NCBI GenBank assembly: GCA_946811185.2
Contig: OX328108.1
Span: forward strand, 18,671,239-18,735,238
Origin: Hippopus hippopus
Taxonomy: Eukaryota > Mollusca > Bivalvia > Cardiida > Cardiidae
Length of the DNA stretch: 64,000 bases
Direction of reading: 5' to 3'
Shown here: positions 31,108 to 40,410 of the stretch, piece after piece
How the letters are laid out: each line of letters starts with the position of its first letter
Position numbering within the stretch: position 1 is the stretch's first letter
Notes under the pieces: generated by a model
Databases searched by the model: none
Seen by the model: the letters and a program-made list of their open reading frames with translations, nothing else
Told to the model about the DNA's origin: nothing
Program-made: the position numbers and the translations under genes

Positions 31108-31323
31108 CTCAACCCTTAACCAAACAAAAAAAATTTGGACCTTTTGCAGACAACAAAATAATTGACTTAAAAACAGAAATTAGGCTTTAAAAGGGTACAC
31201 ACGTTGTAGGGTAAGGAGTAAATCCTGGTTACCAGCATTTTTTCTTTTTCACGCAATGTTTTCAAAAAGCTTAGTATCTTTCAAGGAGTCCTTTAAACTC
31301 CGGATCGTTTGATAAAGGGTTAC
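31108..31323 (-). mobile_element. MITE-A reverse, complete, diverged
   Basis: CAACCCTTAACCAAACAAA to TGATAAAGGGTTAC. Confidence 0.78.
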
Positions 31324-31534
31324 CGGAGGACAAAACTTTAGTTAGACCTGCCTGTATGAACAGCTCTAGCAGACAACAAATGTGGCTAAACTGTGAGATG
31401 TCTGTGGAAGGGAAAAAACATTTTTTGGTAAAAGAGAAAACAAAGATTACCAAATGCTCTCATTTTCCCACACTGTTTTCAAAAGCTTTCTGTATCTGGG
31501 CATTCAAAAGATATGATTGTTTGTTACAAGTTAA
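31322..31534 (-). mobile_element. MITE-A reverse, very diverged
   Basis: Directly adjoins the previous copy; GCAGACAACAAATGTGGCTA and GATTGTTTGTTACAAGTTAA. Confidence 0.68.
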
Positions 31535-31539
31535 ACCAA

Positions 31540-31828
31540 TTACAAAGTACTAGGCTATATTTACATTAGTTAAAGAAAAAAAAGCTGAAAAAATATAGGA
31601 AATTTTGCTATTTGCTAAAGTGTCAAAACAACAGCAAAGCCTTATGTCACATTTTAGTAATCATGAATGACATCATATTTATAGGATGCTTTGCAAGAAG
31701 CCTTTCTAAAGACATACTGGTTTTTAGCCTCTGGCTGTATAGTAACTTTCCTCTTAGAGAGTAACAAAGGGTAGGTAAGTAAGTACATGGATTTATTTAT
31801 TAGTTTATACAGACTGGATTATCCTGGT
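31540..31828. other. no recognised feature
   Basis: AT-rich intron sequence. Confidence 0.4.
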
Positions 31829-31829
31829 A

Positions 31830-32046
31830 TTAATCCTTTACAAATTAATCTGTTTCTGCAACCCTGAGGATGTTGACTTTAGAAAACATTGTTGAAAGAA
31901 GAAAATGCTGTTAACCAGCATTTTCTCCTTTTCCCATATTGTTTTCTACTCTTTCAAAGACAAACGAGTCAGTCGTCCATTATGCTGTCTGCAAAAAGCT
32001 TTCAATTCTGACAAGTTCAAAATTAACCCATCTGCTAAAGAATTAA
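31830..32046 (+). mobile_element. MITE-A forward, complete, diverged
   Basis: TTAATCCTTTACAAATTAAT to GCTAAAGAATTAA. Confidence 0.8.
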
Positions 32047-32241
32047 TGAATTATAGAGGTAATGCGTTAATGACTTGATCTTGAGTACCGTCTGACTTTA
32101 TGGGCCTCGGTATTTTTATTCTCTTTGCCTTCATTGATATCGTAAAAAGCAAATTCTCCTTTAGTTACACTGTTTTATATAAGAGTACATTGATGCATGA
32201 AACCATATTTTTTGTTGGTTTATATCTCATATAAACCAGTT

Positions 32242-32270
32242 ATTAAACCCTCTATCACATAATCGCATGC
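32242..32270 (+). mobile_element. MITE-A forward, left-end fragment
   Basis: TTAAACCCTCTATCACATAA, cut off by the next copy. Confidence 0.5.
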
Positions 32271-32499
32271 TTCACCCTTTACCAGACGACAAAATTTTAG
32301 CCTTATCCAAATTGAAAGAATTTGCAGACGACAATTTTAGTGTGGCTCGAATGGTGAAATCTTTCTTTGATGGGGTAGAAAACATTGTGGGAAAAGGAGA
32401 AAATGCTGGTTACCAGCATTTCCTCCTTTCCTTACAATGTTTTCAAAAGGCTTCATTCCCAGGGTCGTTAAAAGGCGGGATTTTGTGGTAAAGGGTTAA
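32271..32499 (-). mobile_element. MITE-A reverse, complete (229 bp)
   Basis: Left TTAA mutated to TTCA; right GGTAAAGGGTTAA. Confidence 0.92.
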
Positions 32500-32576
32500 C
32501 TCTTTATCACACAACAAAATTTAGACATGTCCGTATTAAAAAGCATTTCCAACTGACAAAGAAAGTGTGGTTTTAG
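32496..32576 (-). mobile_element. MITE-A reverse, left fragment
   Basis: TTAACTCTTTATCACACAAC to AAAGTGTGG; shares TTAA with the copy before it. Confidence 0.65.
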
Positions 32577-32639
32577 TAATTAAATTAAACAAAAACTTTG
32601 TCTTAAAGCTTTAGAGTATCAAACAGACAAAATGGGCAT

Positions 32640-32800
32640 TTTTAGACTGGAAATAACAATCAAAAGAATAGTATTTTCATGTCTGCTCTTTTGCTAAATG
32701 TCCTACAAAATAGACAGTGTAGATCAAAGATCAGACTGCAGTTTTTGTGCAGTTTGATCTAAATCTATATTGGCTGCACTACAGTTGTGAAAGGATCATT
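32640..32800. mobile_element. MITE-B, partial
   Basis: Core CAGTGTAGATCAAAGATCAG with TGCAGTTTGATCTAAATCTA. Confidence 0.6.
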
Positions 32801-32842
32801 ATTTGTCATCAAATCTAAACTTCAAACACTGTATACATTAAA

Positions 32843-33074
32843 TTATCTCTTCACCACACAATCCCAGCTTTTAACAACTCGGGAGAAAGAAAGTTTATGA
32901 AAACATTGTGGAAAAAGGAGAAAATGCTGGTGACCAGCATTTTCTCTTTTTCCCACAATGTTTTTTAACCTTTTTTAAAACAAATTTCGATCTTTCAGTC
33001 AATTCTACTTTGTCGTCTGCAACAATGCTTTCAATTCGGCAAAGTCTAAAATTCTGCCATTTGGTACAGAGTTA
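32843..33074 (+). mobile_element. MITE-A forward, complete
   Basis: Hairpin centre GGTGACC; extra ACA before ATGCTTTC in the right arm. Confidence 0.85.
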
Positions 33075-33321
33075 TCTTTGTTCTTGTCATTATCACTCTG
33101 AAGTCATAAAAGCATCATCAACAAGAAATATAAGGTTTTTATGGCAAATTTTTTTGGTAGAAATATAGTCTCTACCCATGACAATTTACATCCATGCAAT
33201 TTATCAGAAAAATGCTTAAATTCCTTGTATTTTTTTTCATTCTAACCCATTAATTCCTGAAACAGTTTTGCAGCAGACTTTAAAAAACTGTAAAATTTTG
33301 GAAAACCAACAATGAATAAAG

Positions 33322-33560
33322 GTTGAACTCGTCACCAAGCGACATAATTTCAAACTGATCCATACATGAACTCAAAGCATCTGCTGAGGACAAAAGTAGC
33401 CCAAATGATGTAGTTTGACCTGAAAGATGTGAAATCATTGCTGGAAACAGAAAATGTTTAAGTTACAGACTTTTTTTTTTCTTTCCCCAAAATCTTTCAA
33501 AACCTTTCGTTTTCAGGTTCATAAAAACACAGAATTACTGGTATTTGATAAAAGTGTGAA
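33322..33560 (-). mobile_element. MITE-A reverse, degenerate
   Basis: GAACTCGTCACCAAGCGACA, hairpin mostly lost. Confidence 0.6.
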
Positions 33561-33609
33561 GCAAAACATGAATTTACATTTTTAATGATTTGACAATTTA
33601 TGGGAATTC

Positions 33610-33917
33610 ATTTGTTTGCATAGCATTCATCGCCGTTTTCCATGTAAACTGAAGTACTATCATGGTGACCAGTGTACCTATCTATGCTTCAGTGTAGTTT
33701 CCTTTACTAGTACTTTGCACAATGACCTTTCCCTGCCAGTGGCTGCTTTGCAAAATAAACATGGTCAAAATAATTTTCAGCGTTGACAGGATTAAATCTT
33801 ATCTCAAATACCACCATAAATCCTACAACAGAATTTCACTGAACTGGGAATCAAAATCAAACCAGAAACCTCTTGGTTTCAAGCCCTGTTCATCATCAAC
33901 TGAGCTACCAGGCTCTA
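33610..33917 (-). mobile_element. SINE-S1, old copy
   Basis: CCAGTGTACCTATCTATGCT, AAAATCAAACCAGAAACC and CAACTGAGCTACCAGGCTC (box A complement) in order. Confidence 0.65.
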
Positions 33918-33924
33918 CAAATTA

Positions 33925-34200
33925 TGGCCCAGCTGGGAAGCTCAGTGGTTAGCTTATCTGACTAAAATGTGACCTGGTGGTTACAGGTTTGATACCTGGT
34001 TGCAGCCAAATTTCTTTCCTGCAATTTTTGGCCTCTCACCTTTTATTTATGAGAGAAAGTAGTGAGTGGCTTGGATAGAAAGTTGTGTCAGTACTTGTGT
34101 GAGAAAGCCAAGAAACACATGTGTAGGTGCACTGGCCGCCGTAATATGACCTAATCTGTTAAAACTGGGTTAAACTCCAATAAAAGCACACAAATAAATC
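33925..34200 (+). mobile_element. tRNA-derived SINE-S4, reference copy
   Basis: Box A AAGCTCAGTGGTTAGC and box B GGTTTGATACC, then a body with AGAAAGCCAAGAAACACATG and GGCCGCCGTAATATGACCTA, ending in an A-rich AAATAAATC tail. Its body shares the CACTGGCCGCCG block with S1. It adjoins an S1 copy tail-out. Confidence 0.75.
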
Positions 34201-34303
34201 CACAAATTATGGAAAAGGGAGCCATTGTCTTAAGCTGACAACTGGTCATTTTACAAGCAATGTTTTCTAAAAATGTCCATGTACATGTACATGGTTTTAA
34301 CCC

Positions 34304-34535
34304 TTAAACCCTTTACTAACCAATTCTAACTTTCAACTACCTTGTCGAGAAAGAAGACTTAAGAAAACTTTGTGGGAAAAGGAGAAAATGCTGGTAACCA
34401 GCATTTTCTCCTTTTCCCACGATGTTTTCTACTCTTTCAAAGACAGTTTTCTTTATCAGAACCAAACTCAGTTTGTCATCTGCATTTGCTTTGAATTTGA
34501 ACTAGTCTAGAATTTAGTTGTCTGGTACAGGATTC
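34304..34535 (+). mobile_element. MITE-A forward, complete
   Basis: Hairpin intact; right end eroded to GGTACAGGATTCA. Confidence 0.87.
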
Positions 34536-34665
34536 ACCCTGAGAATGTCTTTCACTACTGTAGTTGCCTTTTTGTCCAGTGTAGATCAAGATCAGATAAC
34601 ACAAAATGTGCAGTCTGATCTTAGTTCTACACTGTCTGCTTAGCTTAGACATTCTCAACTTAAAC
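34536..34665 (+). mobile_element. MITE-B, partial
   Basis: CCAGTGTAGATCAAGATCAG and GTGCAGTCTGATCTTAGTTC; ACATTCTCAACTTAAAC closes it. Confidence 0.65.
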
Positions 34666-34679
34666 AACCATCATCGGGT

Positions 34680-35100
34680 AATGGTACTATTTGGGCCTTA
34701 TTTCTTGACTGAAAATGTGTGTTTGGTTCATTCAGGGCTCTACGTGTAATCCAATGGGTGAAAACACATGTACATTAAGGAAATATGATGATAGCCACAC
34801 CAGAGGCTGTCTCATATTTATACCTTGTTACAGTATTTAATAAACCATGAAAAACTCATTCTGATGTACCACTTCTATTTCTCAAGTGTGAAATTACCTG
34901 TTAAGTACTAATTTTGAAGTGTAATTGGCATAAATAATGGGAAAAAAGTGTAGAATTACTGTGGAACAGTTACCATGGGGACAAACCACATTCCATTTGA
35001 ATATTGTGTTCTTTCCTTTCAACAATATTAAGCTTACCACAGCAACAGCTTGAAGCCCATCAAGCCCCAATAGAGGCCAGAACTAAATACAGGTGTTAAA
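34680..35100. other. no recognised feature
   Basis: Intron sequence of mixed composition. Confidence 0.4.
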
Positions 35101-35240
35101 ATGCATTTAGATTTAAATCATACCATTTAAAAGTATAGAAATTATTGTGAAGATGATTAATATTGTACGGTCGGTCCAAGTGTTAGTGGCAAGTAGAAAA
35201 ATGAATTTTCAGTCAAAAGTTGTCAGGTTGCTCTATTTTT
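35101..35240 (+). repeat. interspersed repeat R1, copy 1
   Basis: AAAGTATAGAAATTATTGTG, AGATGATTAATATTGT and AGTTGTCAGGTTGCTCTAT recur in the same order at 62335-62482. Not assigned to a family. Confidence 0.6.
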
Positions 35241-35242
35241 CT

Positions 35243-35394
35243 GACATGACATCATCGAAAACAATAATCAATGGTGACTGAGGAAAAAAGCCCTGTCTCA
35301 ATGACTATCATCAAGCCTCGAAAAGAAAGTGGCAGAGCTACTAGAATTGAAACCAGCAGAAAGTCATGTATGCAGGGTAAAACTATTGGGCTCC
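35243..35394 (-). mobile_element. SINE-S1 fragment, tRNA-proximal half
   Basis: AATGACTATCATCAAGCCTC and TTGAAACCAGCAGAAAGTC. Confidence 0.55.
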
Positions 35395-35615
35395 ATATTT
35401 CCGGATGTAACAGGTAAAACAATGTCAATATTTTCCTGATACAATGTGACACAGGGTTATCTGTGTCACATTAACAAGATACAAGGATGTTCCGGGACAG
35501 CTAACAAGAGAGAAATGATACATTTAGTCTAGTTATGTCACCCTGTCCTGTAATAAAAACATAGGAATGTCATGTCTTACAACAATCAACAGTTTTCGCT
35601 CTCCTAATGCTCAGG

Positions 35616-35826
35616 TAATCTCTTAACCAAACGACAAAATTTTTACTAGTCCAAATTCAAAGCATTTGCAAACAACAACTTGCGATGTTGCTCAAATATT
35701 GAAAATTATCTCTGAAAGGGTAGAAAATATTGAGGGAAAAGGAGGAAATCCTGGCTACTAGCATTTTTCTCGTTTTCAAAAGCTGTCCTCATAAGGGTAG
35801 TTAAAGCAATGATTGTTTTGGTATTA
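35616..35826 (-). mobile_element. MITE-A reverse, right hairpin arm mostly lost
   Basis: AAACGACAAAATTTTTACTA to TTGTTTTGGTATTA. Confidence 0.75.
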
Positions 35827-36005
35827 TTGAACAAATGAAAAGGGGCTTTTGAAAAATAAAATATCAGATTGTAAAGAATTGACAATAATTATTTGTTTGT
35901 TTCCAGATCTACGTGTATTTAGCACTGTAACACAACAGTATTTCCAGTATATCATGGCAGCTAATGCACCTGTTCATGTCTCCAAGGTTAGGAGGGGTTA
36001 TCCTC

Positions 36006-36115
36006 TTAACCCTCAAAAAAACTTTCACAAAAATAGCTTCATTTGTGTCCAGTGTAGATCAAGATTAGACTGCAAAAATGTGCAGTCTGATCTTAAATAA
36101 ATACTGACTGATTTA
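36006..36115 (+). mobile_element. MITE-B, partial
   Basis: Starts TTAACCCTCAAAAAAAC; core GTGTAGATCAAGATTAGACT. Confidence 0.65.
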
Positions 36116-36159
36116 CTAAAACACCACAGACAATAGTTACAGTAATACTGCAATTACTT

Positions 36160-36250
36160 GGGTTTTATTCACATCCCTGAAGAGGAAGGTTCTTGAAAAC
36201 ATTTTAAGTTGAATTTTCTCCTATTCCCAGTAATGGCTTTTCCCTTGCAA
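36160..36250 (+). mobile_element. MITE-A forward fragment
   Basis: CTTGAAAACATTTTAAGTTG and TTTTCTCCTATTCCCAG. Confidence 0.5.
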
Positions 36251-36457
36251 ACTTGCACTCCTCTTACATTTAATACAACAGACATATTTTCTGGTATAAC
36301 AGTTGGAACCAGTGACCGACTGTCGACCATTTAATATACCGTTTTTTACAACCACATCACATAATATAACAACAAAATACAGCATACTAATGCGATGGTT
36401 TCTTCTAAACACACCATTGCAAACACCACAAACAACGTACCAACACCCTGGTACTAT

Positions 36458-36626
36458 GAAACACAATATAGCAAGCGCCATGACGAGGACTGACAACTCG
36501 CCAGCAATTCTAAAGGCAGCCACACCTTGACCCACGACGTTGTGGAACTCAAACACAATATGGCAAGCGCCATGACGAGAACTGACACCTTGCTAGCAAT
36601 TCTGAAGGCAGCAACACCTGACTCAC
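36458..36626 (+). repeat. tandem duplication, ~88 bp unit
   Basis: AGCAAGCGCCATGACGAGG and GCAATTCTAAAGGCAGCCAC at 36471 recur about 88 bases later with few changes. The unit is GC-richer than its surroundings. The two units lie in different frames, so it is unlikely to be a coding repeat. Confidence 0.75.
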
Positions 36627-36629
36627 GAC

Positions 36630-37070
36630 GCTCTGAGCGCCTAACACCGTACTTGGTATCGAATTATGAACATAATATGCTACATGAACTAAACAATGAA
36701 ATAAAAATGTACGTCTGACCACAGTCAGTTCCAACTCTGAACTAAAGAACCCGTGCACGAGCGTTATACTCATGCGCTACCAAACGCCTCCGATCGGAGC
36801 TTAGACTATTACAAGGGAAATTAATTTTCGTCTAATATGATTCCTCAAATGCCGAAAATAATATTTACCCTTTCATAGGGTAATTAACTCATGAACTAAC
36901 ATTTAACACATAAATACAGAAAAAATACTGTGGCAAAAAGTGCAAATTGCATGTAATGAACATTTTCCACTTTTGCTACATTTTTTTTCAAAAAGGGTTT
37001 GCTGTGACACAAGACAAGGGGACCACATGCAGGTACCAATGGTCTGCTGTGGATGAAAAAGGGGCAAAAC
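36630..37070. other. mostly unassigned; weak MITE-A trace
   Basis: 36920-36990 has a hairpin-like CTGTGGCAAAAAGTGCAAAT / TTTTCCACTTTTGCTACA that may be a decayed MITE-A core. Confidence 0.4.
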
Positions 37071-37071
37071 T

Positions 37072-37291
37072 GTACCAAACAATCCCAACTTTTAACAACC
37101 CTAAGGAAAAAGCCCTATGAAAATGTTGTTGGAAAAGGAAATAATGCTGCTAACCACCATTTTCTCCTTTTTCAACAATGTTTTCTATCCTTTAGGAAAG
37201 AAAATTCATGTTTTAAGTAACAATCAATATGTTGTCTGCAAATCGCTTGAATTTAGATATGGCAGAAATTATGATGTTTGGTCAGTAGTTA
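37072..37291 (+). mobile_element. MITE-A forward, nearly complete
   Basis: TACCAAACAATCCCAACTTT to GTTTGGTCAGTAGTTACC, 43 bases from the exon B donor. Confidence 0.78.
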
Positions 37292-37333
37292 CCGTAATGA
37301 GTCTAATATAAGGATGGGACTTAATGCTCTTAC

Positions 37334-37559
37334 CTCAAATGGCTGTGCTGTGGACTTGGATTTGACTTTCTGTTCAGTTTGTTTTCTAACTAATTGCACT
37401 GACACTTTCTGATTCTCATCTGCCAACAACCCAATGGTTTTGTTAGCTTTAAAGTCTATTTGTTTCCATTTGTCTCCAGTTTGAACTACCAAAGTATGGG
37501 CTGCTGGGTTGAGTTTATAAGTGGCTGCTAAATTTACCAGTAGATCCATCATAGGAATG
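37334..37559 (-). CDS. COBL: cordon-bleu-like protein, exon B (Cobl ubiquitin-like domain, first half)
   Basis: Encodes residues 73-148. The acceptor TTAACAG ends at 37560 and the donor GAG|GTAAGA starts at 37333. The translation opens with IPMMDLLVNLAATYKLNPAAH, the best-conserved signature in the gene: vertebrate cordon-bleu has MMDLLV followed by a helix and a LNPS/AxH segment at the same place. A basic, lysine-rich tail (VRKQTEQKVKSKS) closes the exon. In-phase is 2 and out-phase is 0, both matching their partners. A MITE-A copy begins 43 bases into the downstream intron. This exon is the strongest evidence for the family assignment. Confidence 0.9.
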
Positions 37560-37609
37560 CTGTTAACAAAAATAATAAAGAAAAAATATATAAACAAAAT
37601 ATTACAAAC

Positions 37610-37786
37610 CTGTTTGGATGACCTCAAATAATCAGTAGTATACAGGACACCTGATTTCAGGGACGTATCCAAGTTGCCAGCTCTGTTAACATTCAAAGTG
37701 TCATTTTTAATGTCATTTAATACAGGCATAGATTTGGAAAGATCCCCTTTATCTGTATTTGCTTTCTTTTTCTTCCTTGAAAACAT
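37610..37786 (-). CDS. possible alternative first exon of the cordon-bleu-like gene
   Basis: A 59-codon stretch starts MFSRKKKKANTDKGDLSKSM, about 50 bases upstream of exon B's acceptor. Its composition is protein-like (basic N-terminus, mixed polar residues) and unlike the repeat-derived frames nearby. It ends at CAG|GTTTGT, a usable donor in phase 0. That phase cannot splice to exon B (phase 2 acceptor; the joined frame soon stops) but fits exon C (phase 0), which would yield an isoform lacking the first half of the Cobl domain. The frame also stays open straight through the short gap into exon B, giving a second option, a 5'-extended exon B whose gap would read as a hydrophobic stretch. 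Both readings are inference; transcript data would decide. Confidence 0.45.
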
Positions 37787-37789
37787 TGT

Positions 37790-38400
37790 CCTTTAGATCC
37801 GATGAAAATTTTACTGCTTAGACTATAAGAAAATACATTCTGTGCAACACAATTTTGAATATTTATAGTAAATAAAAGTGTATTTGAAACCACATGTTTC
37901 AGTCAACACATTTCCATATTAATTACATTGAATACACCCCTCCTTCCTTTGGTTGACAGATTACATTCATTCAACACATACTCCAGACATTTTGACAGTA
38001 GATGGTTTCCCTCCCTTTGCTCATACAGGTAAATGTCTTGTCCTAACAGGAATAATCTGAATTGTGAATTTAAACAAAGTCTATCACAGACATATTTCCC
38101 TTGAAATGTTCAGGTTTTGTTTAATTGGACCAGTTGATTGAATCATGAATGGTACTTCAAAATATCATTAATCATCGGGTGTAAATTTAACCATTACTTG
38201 GTTCACTAACCACATACACATACAGTATACATGGTTTTAAAACCTTGTTTGAATACCTTGAAGTCATGTGACCAGATCTAAGGCACTTACAGGTAAGGTT
38301 ATAGTCTATATCGAGCTATTCATCCCCTGTAGCTGTATATAGAATTTGTAAAACCAATACAACTGGATTGCTAAGCACTGATGACTAATTCTGTATCTTA
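37790..38400. other. no recognised repeat; possible promoter or intron
   Basis: Lies upstream of the candidate alternative first exon. No TATA motif or exon that I can defend. Confidence 0.4.
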
Positions 38401-38404
38401 ACCC

Positions 38405-38633
38405 TTAACACTTTACCCCAAAATCCTGAATTTTAATGACCCTAAGAGAGAAGGCTTTTGAAAACATTGTGGGAAAAGGACAAAATGCTGGTAACCAGCA
38501 TTTTTTTCCTTTTCACACAATGTTTTCTTCCCTGTCAGAGACAAATCCCATTATTTGAATCACATTATATTTGTTGTGTGCAAATGCTTTCGATTCACAC
38601 AATCTAAAATTTTGTTACATGGTAAAGAGTTAA
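38405..38633 (+). mobile_element. MITE-A forward, complete (229 bp)
   Basis: TTAACACTTTACCCCAAAAT to GGTAAAGAGTTAA. Confidence 0.9.
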
Positions 38634-38827
38634 AGTGCCAAAAAAAACCAACAGACGTTTTCAGTGTGGAAGTAAGACACTATTTTGTGCTATTCAAAGG
38701 TTGCTTTTTTTTTCGTAAGTGTTTGAGCTAAGCTGACAGTGTAGATCAAATATCAGACTTCACATTTTCTGCAGCATGATCCTGATCTACACTGGCCGCA
38801 AAGGCAAAAGTAGTTGTGAAAGGTGCC
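38630..38827 (+). mobile_element. MITE-B, near complete
   Basis: TTAAAGTGCCAAAAAAAACC start matches the 10571 copy; core GACAGTGTAGATCAAATATC. It shares TTAA with the MITE-A copy before it. Confidence 0.7.
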
Positions 38828-39248
38828 TCTTTACCAGACAACAAAATATTAGACTTGTCCTCTTTGAAAGCATTTGAAGATGACAAGTCTATTTAACTCT
38901 TTACCAAACGACAAAATTTTTGACTAGTCCAAATTGAAAGCATTTGTAGACAACAAAATAAATGTGAATCAAAAATTGAAATTTGATTTGGAAAGGGTAG
39001 ATAACATGGTCGGAAAAGGAGAAAATGCTGGTTACCAGCATTTTCTCCTTTTCCCACAATGTTTTCAAAACCTTTCTTTCTCAGGGTCGTTAAAAGTCGG
39101 GATTGTGTGGTAAAGGATTAAATGTGGTTCAAAAGATAGGATTAGTCTTTGAAACCATTTTTGAAAAAGTAGAACATGCTGCTTAACAGCATTTCCTCCT
39201 TTTCCCATGATATGCTTTAAAACTCAGGCCTGTTTGGTAAAGGGTTTA
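38828..39248 (-). mobile_element. MITE-A reverse, split by a younger copy
   Basis: 38828-38896 continues at 39118-39248 (GACAAGTCTATTTAA then TTAAATGTGGTTCAAAA), TTAA duplicated on both sides. Confidence 0.85.
38893..39121 (-). mobile_element. MITE-A reverse, complete, nested (229 bp)
   Basis: Canonical ends; hairpin intact. Confidence 0.92.
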
Positions 39249-39249
39249 T

Positions 39250-39895
39250 AAAATGATTTCTAATGACTTGAAATCCTAGCTACAGAGAAACATTTCATTA
39301 TGCTAATGTTCAAGATCATGCTTTCAAAACAGGCTGTAAGATCTTAACACGAGCAGCCCAACAGCCTTTTTAGGCCCAGAAAAAAGACCCAAATATTAAT
39401 TGCAATATCATGACTGCTTCTGACTAAAGTGGTTCAGGAAAGCAGAGAATGTAGATCAAAGGTCAGACTGCATGTTTTGTGATTTAAAAGGCTTTTGAAG
39501 AAAATTAATCAAACTTAAATGAGATGACAGACAAGAAAAGCAAATACTGTATCACTGGCAAAACTGATCATATTGATCATCTCCCCCTTTTCCCGAAATG
39601 TTTAGAACTACTGAATACTACAGAAATCCATTGGTGGGGGAAAAAAAGGGAAGCAACTCTTGATTTTATACCTACACTAAGTTACAGTAGCATCCCTTGA
39701 GTAAAGCATTCACAAATTATCTACATCATTCAAACATTTGACACAAATACAACCAAATACATTACACAATATCAACACCTAGAACAGGCAAGCATGTTCT
39801 TCTCTCACTTTCAGTATTTTCTCCACATGTTGCAGTGTTTTCACATGGATTCAAATTTGAGAGTTGAGGCATCATGATTACAAATTGCAGTTTGT
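39250..39895. other. mostly unassigned; MITE-B trace
   Basis: 39435-39480 has AATGTAGATCAAAGGTCAGA with TGCATG only; the remainder is unrecognised. Confidence 0.4.
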
Positions 39896-39897
39896 TA

Positions 39898-40146
39898 GTA
39901 TGGTATGCAGTGCCATTTTCAACATTTTTACAGTTACTCATATATCGTTGTTGCAAGTGCACTTATTCTTGGTTTCCTGCTGTTTCTTTTACCAATACTT
40001 TGCAAAATATTCTTCCAAAGCCACAAGCTGCTTTCCCACTTAACCATCATTGAAACACAGTTCAGTGGTGAGAGAGGAATAAATCCAATCAAAATGGATA
40101 TCAATGAAATTTGCAGAGCTGGAACCGTGGATCTCCTGGGTCTGTA
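39898..40146 (-). mobile_element. SINE-S1, degenerate
   Basis: TATATCGTTGTTGCAAGTGC, CTTTTACCAATACTTTGC and AGCTGGAACCGTGGATCTCC in order. Confidence 0.6.
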
Positions 40147-40147
40147 C

Positions 40148-40314
40148 TCACCAACCATTCTTAGGAACATTCCAAGTCTTACTCTCAAAAATTATCTAAA
40201 TTTGAAAGCAACGCAACTTCTGATTGGCTACAACAAATTATTTAACCAATCATAAGTTTTGTTACTTCCTAAATCCAGCATTATACTAGGAATGTTTGTA
40301 AGAATGGTTGGTAA
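40148..40314. mobile_element. MITE-D hairpin element, copy 2
   Basis: Starts CACCAACCATTCTTAGGAAC and ends GTTTGTAAGAATGGTTGGT; the core CTTCTGATTGGCTACAAC pairs with TTTAACCAATCATAAG. Confidence 0.75.
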
Positions 40315-40410
40315 ATACAGACCCTATTTGCAAGCCCAATTCGGCTAATGGGCTCAGTTTCCACCAACTATGCCCTATAGATTGCCAAGTACTCCGTACA
40401 AAACTTTGCT

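Larger units (their letters stand above)
7358..37333 (-). other. ~30 kb second intron of the cordon-bleu-like gene
   Basis: This interval lies between the exon B donor and the exon C acceptor (both phase 0). It holds about 50 MITE-A copies, SINEs and Helitron-like elements, and I found no further exon with family similarity. Short unknown cassette exons cannot be excluded by eye. Confidence 0.7.

Noticed and set aside
36221..36773. Minus-strand hydrophobic frames of 111 and 74 codons
   Set aside because: The two tandem units fall in different frames and no splice sites or family similarity are apparent.
37560..37609. A 50-base intron joining the MFSRKKKK exon to exon B
   Set aside because: The phases disagree (0 into 2) and the joined frame soon stops; the length is also below a usual metazoan intron.
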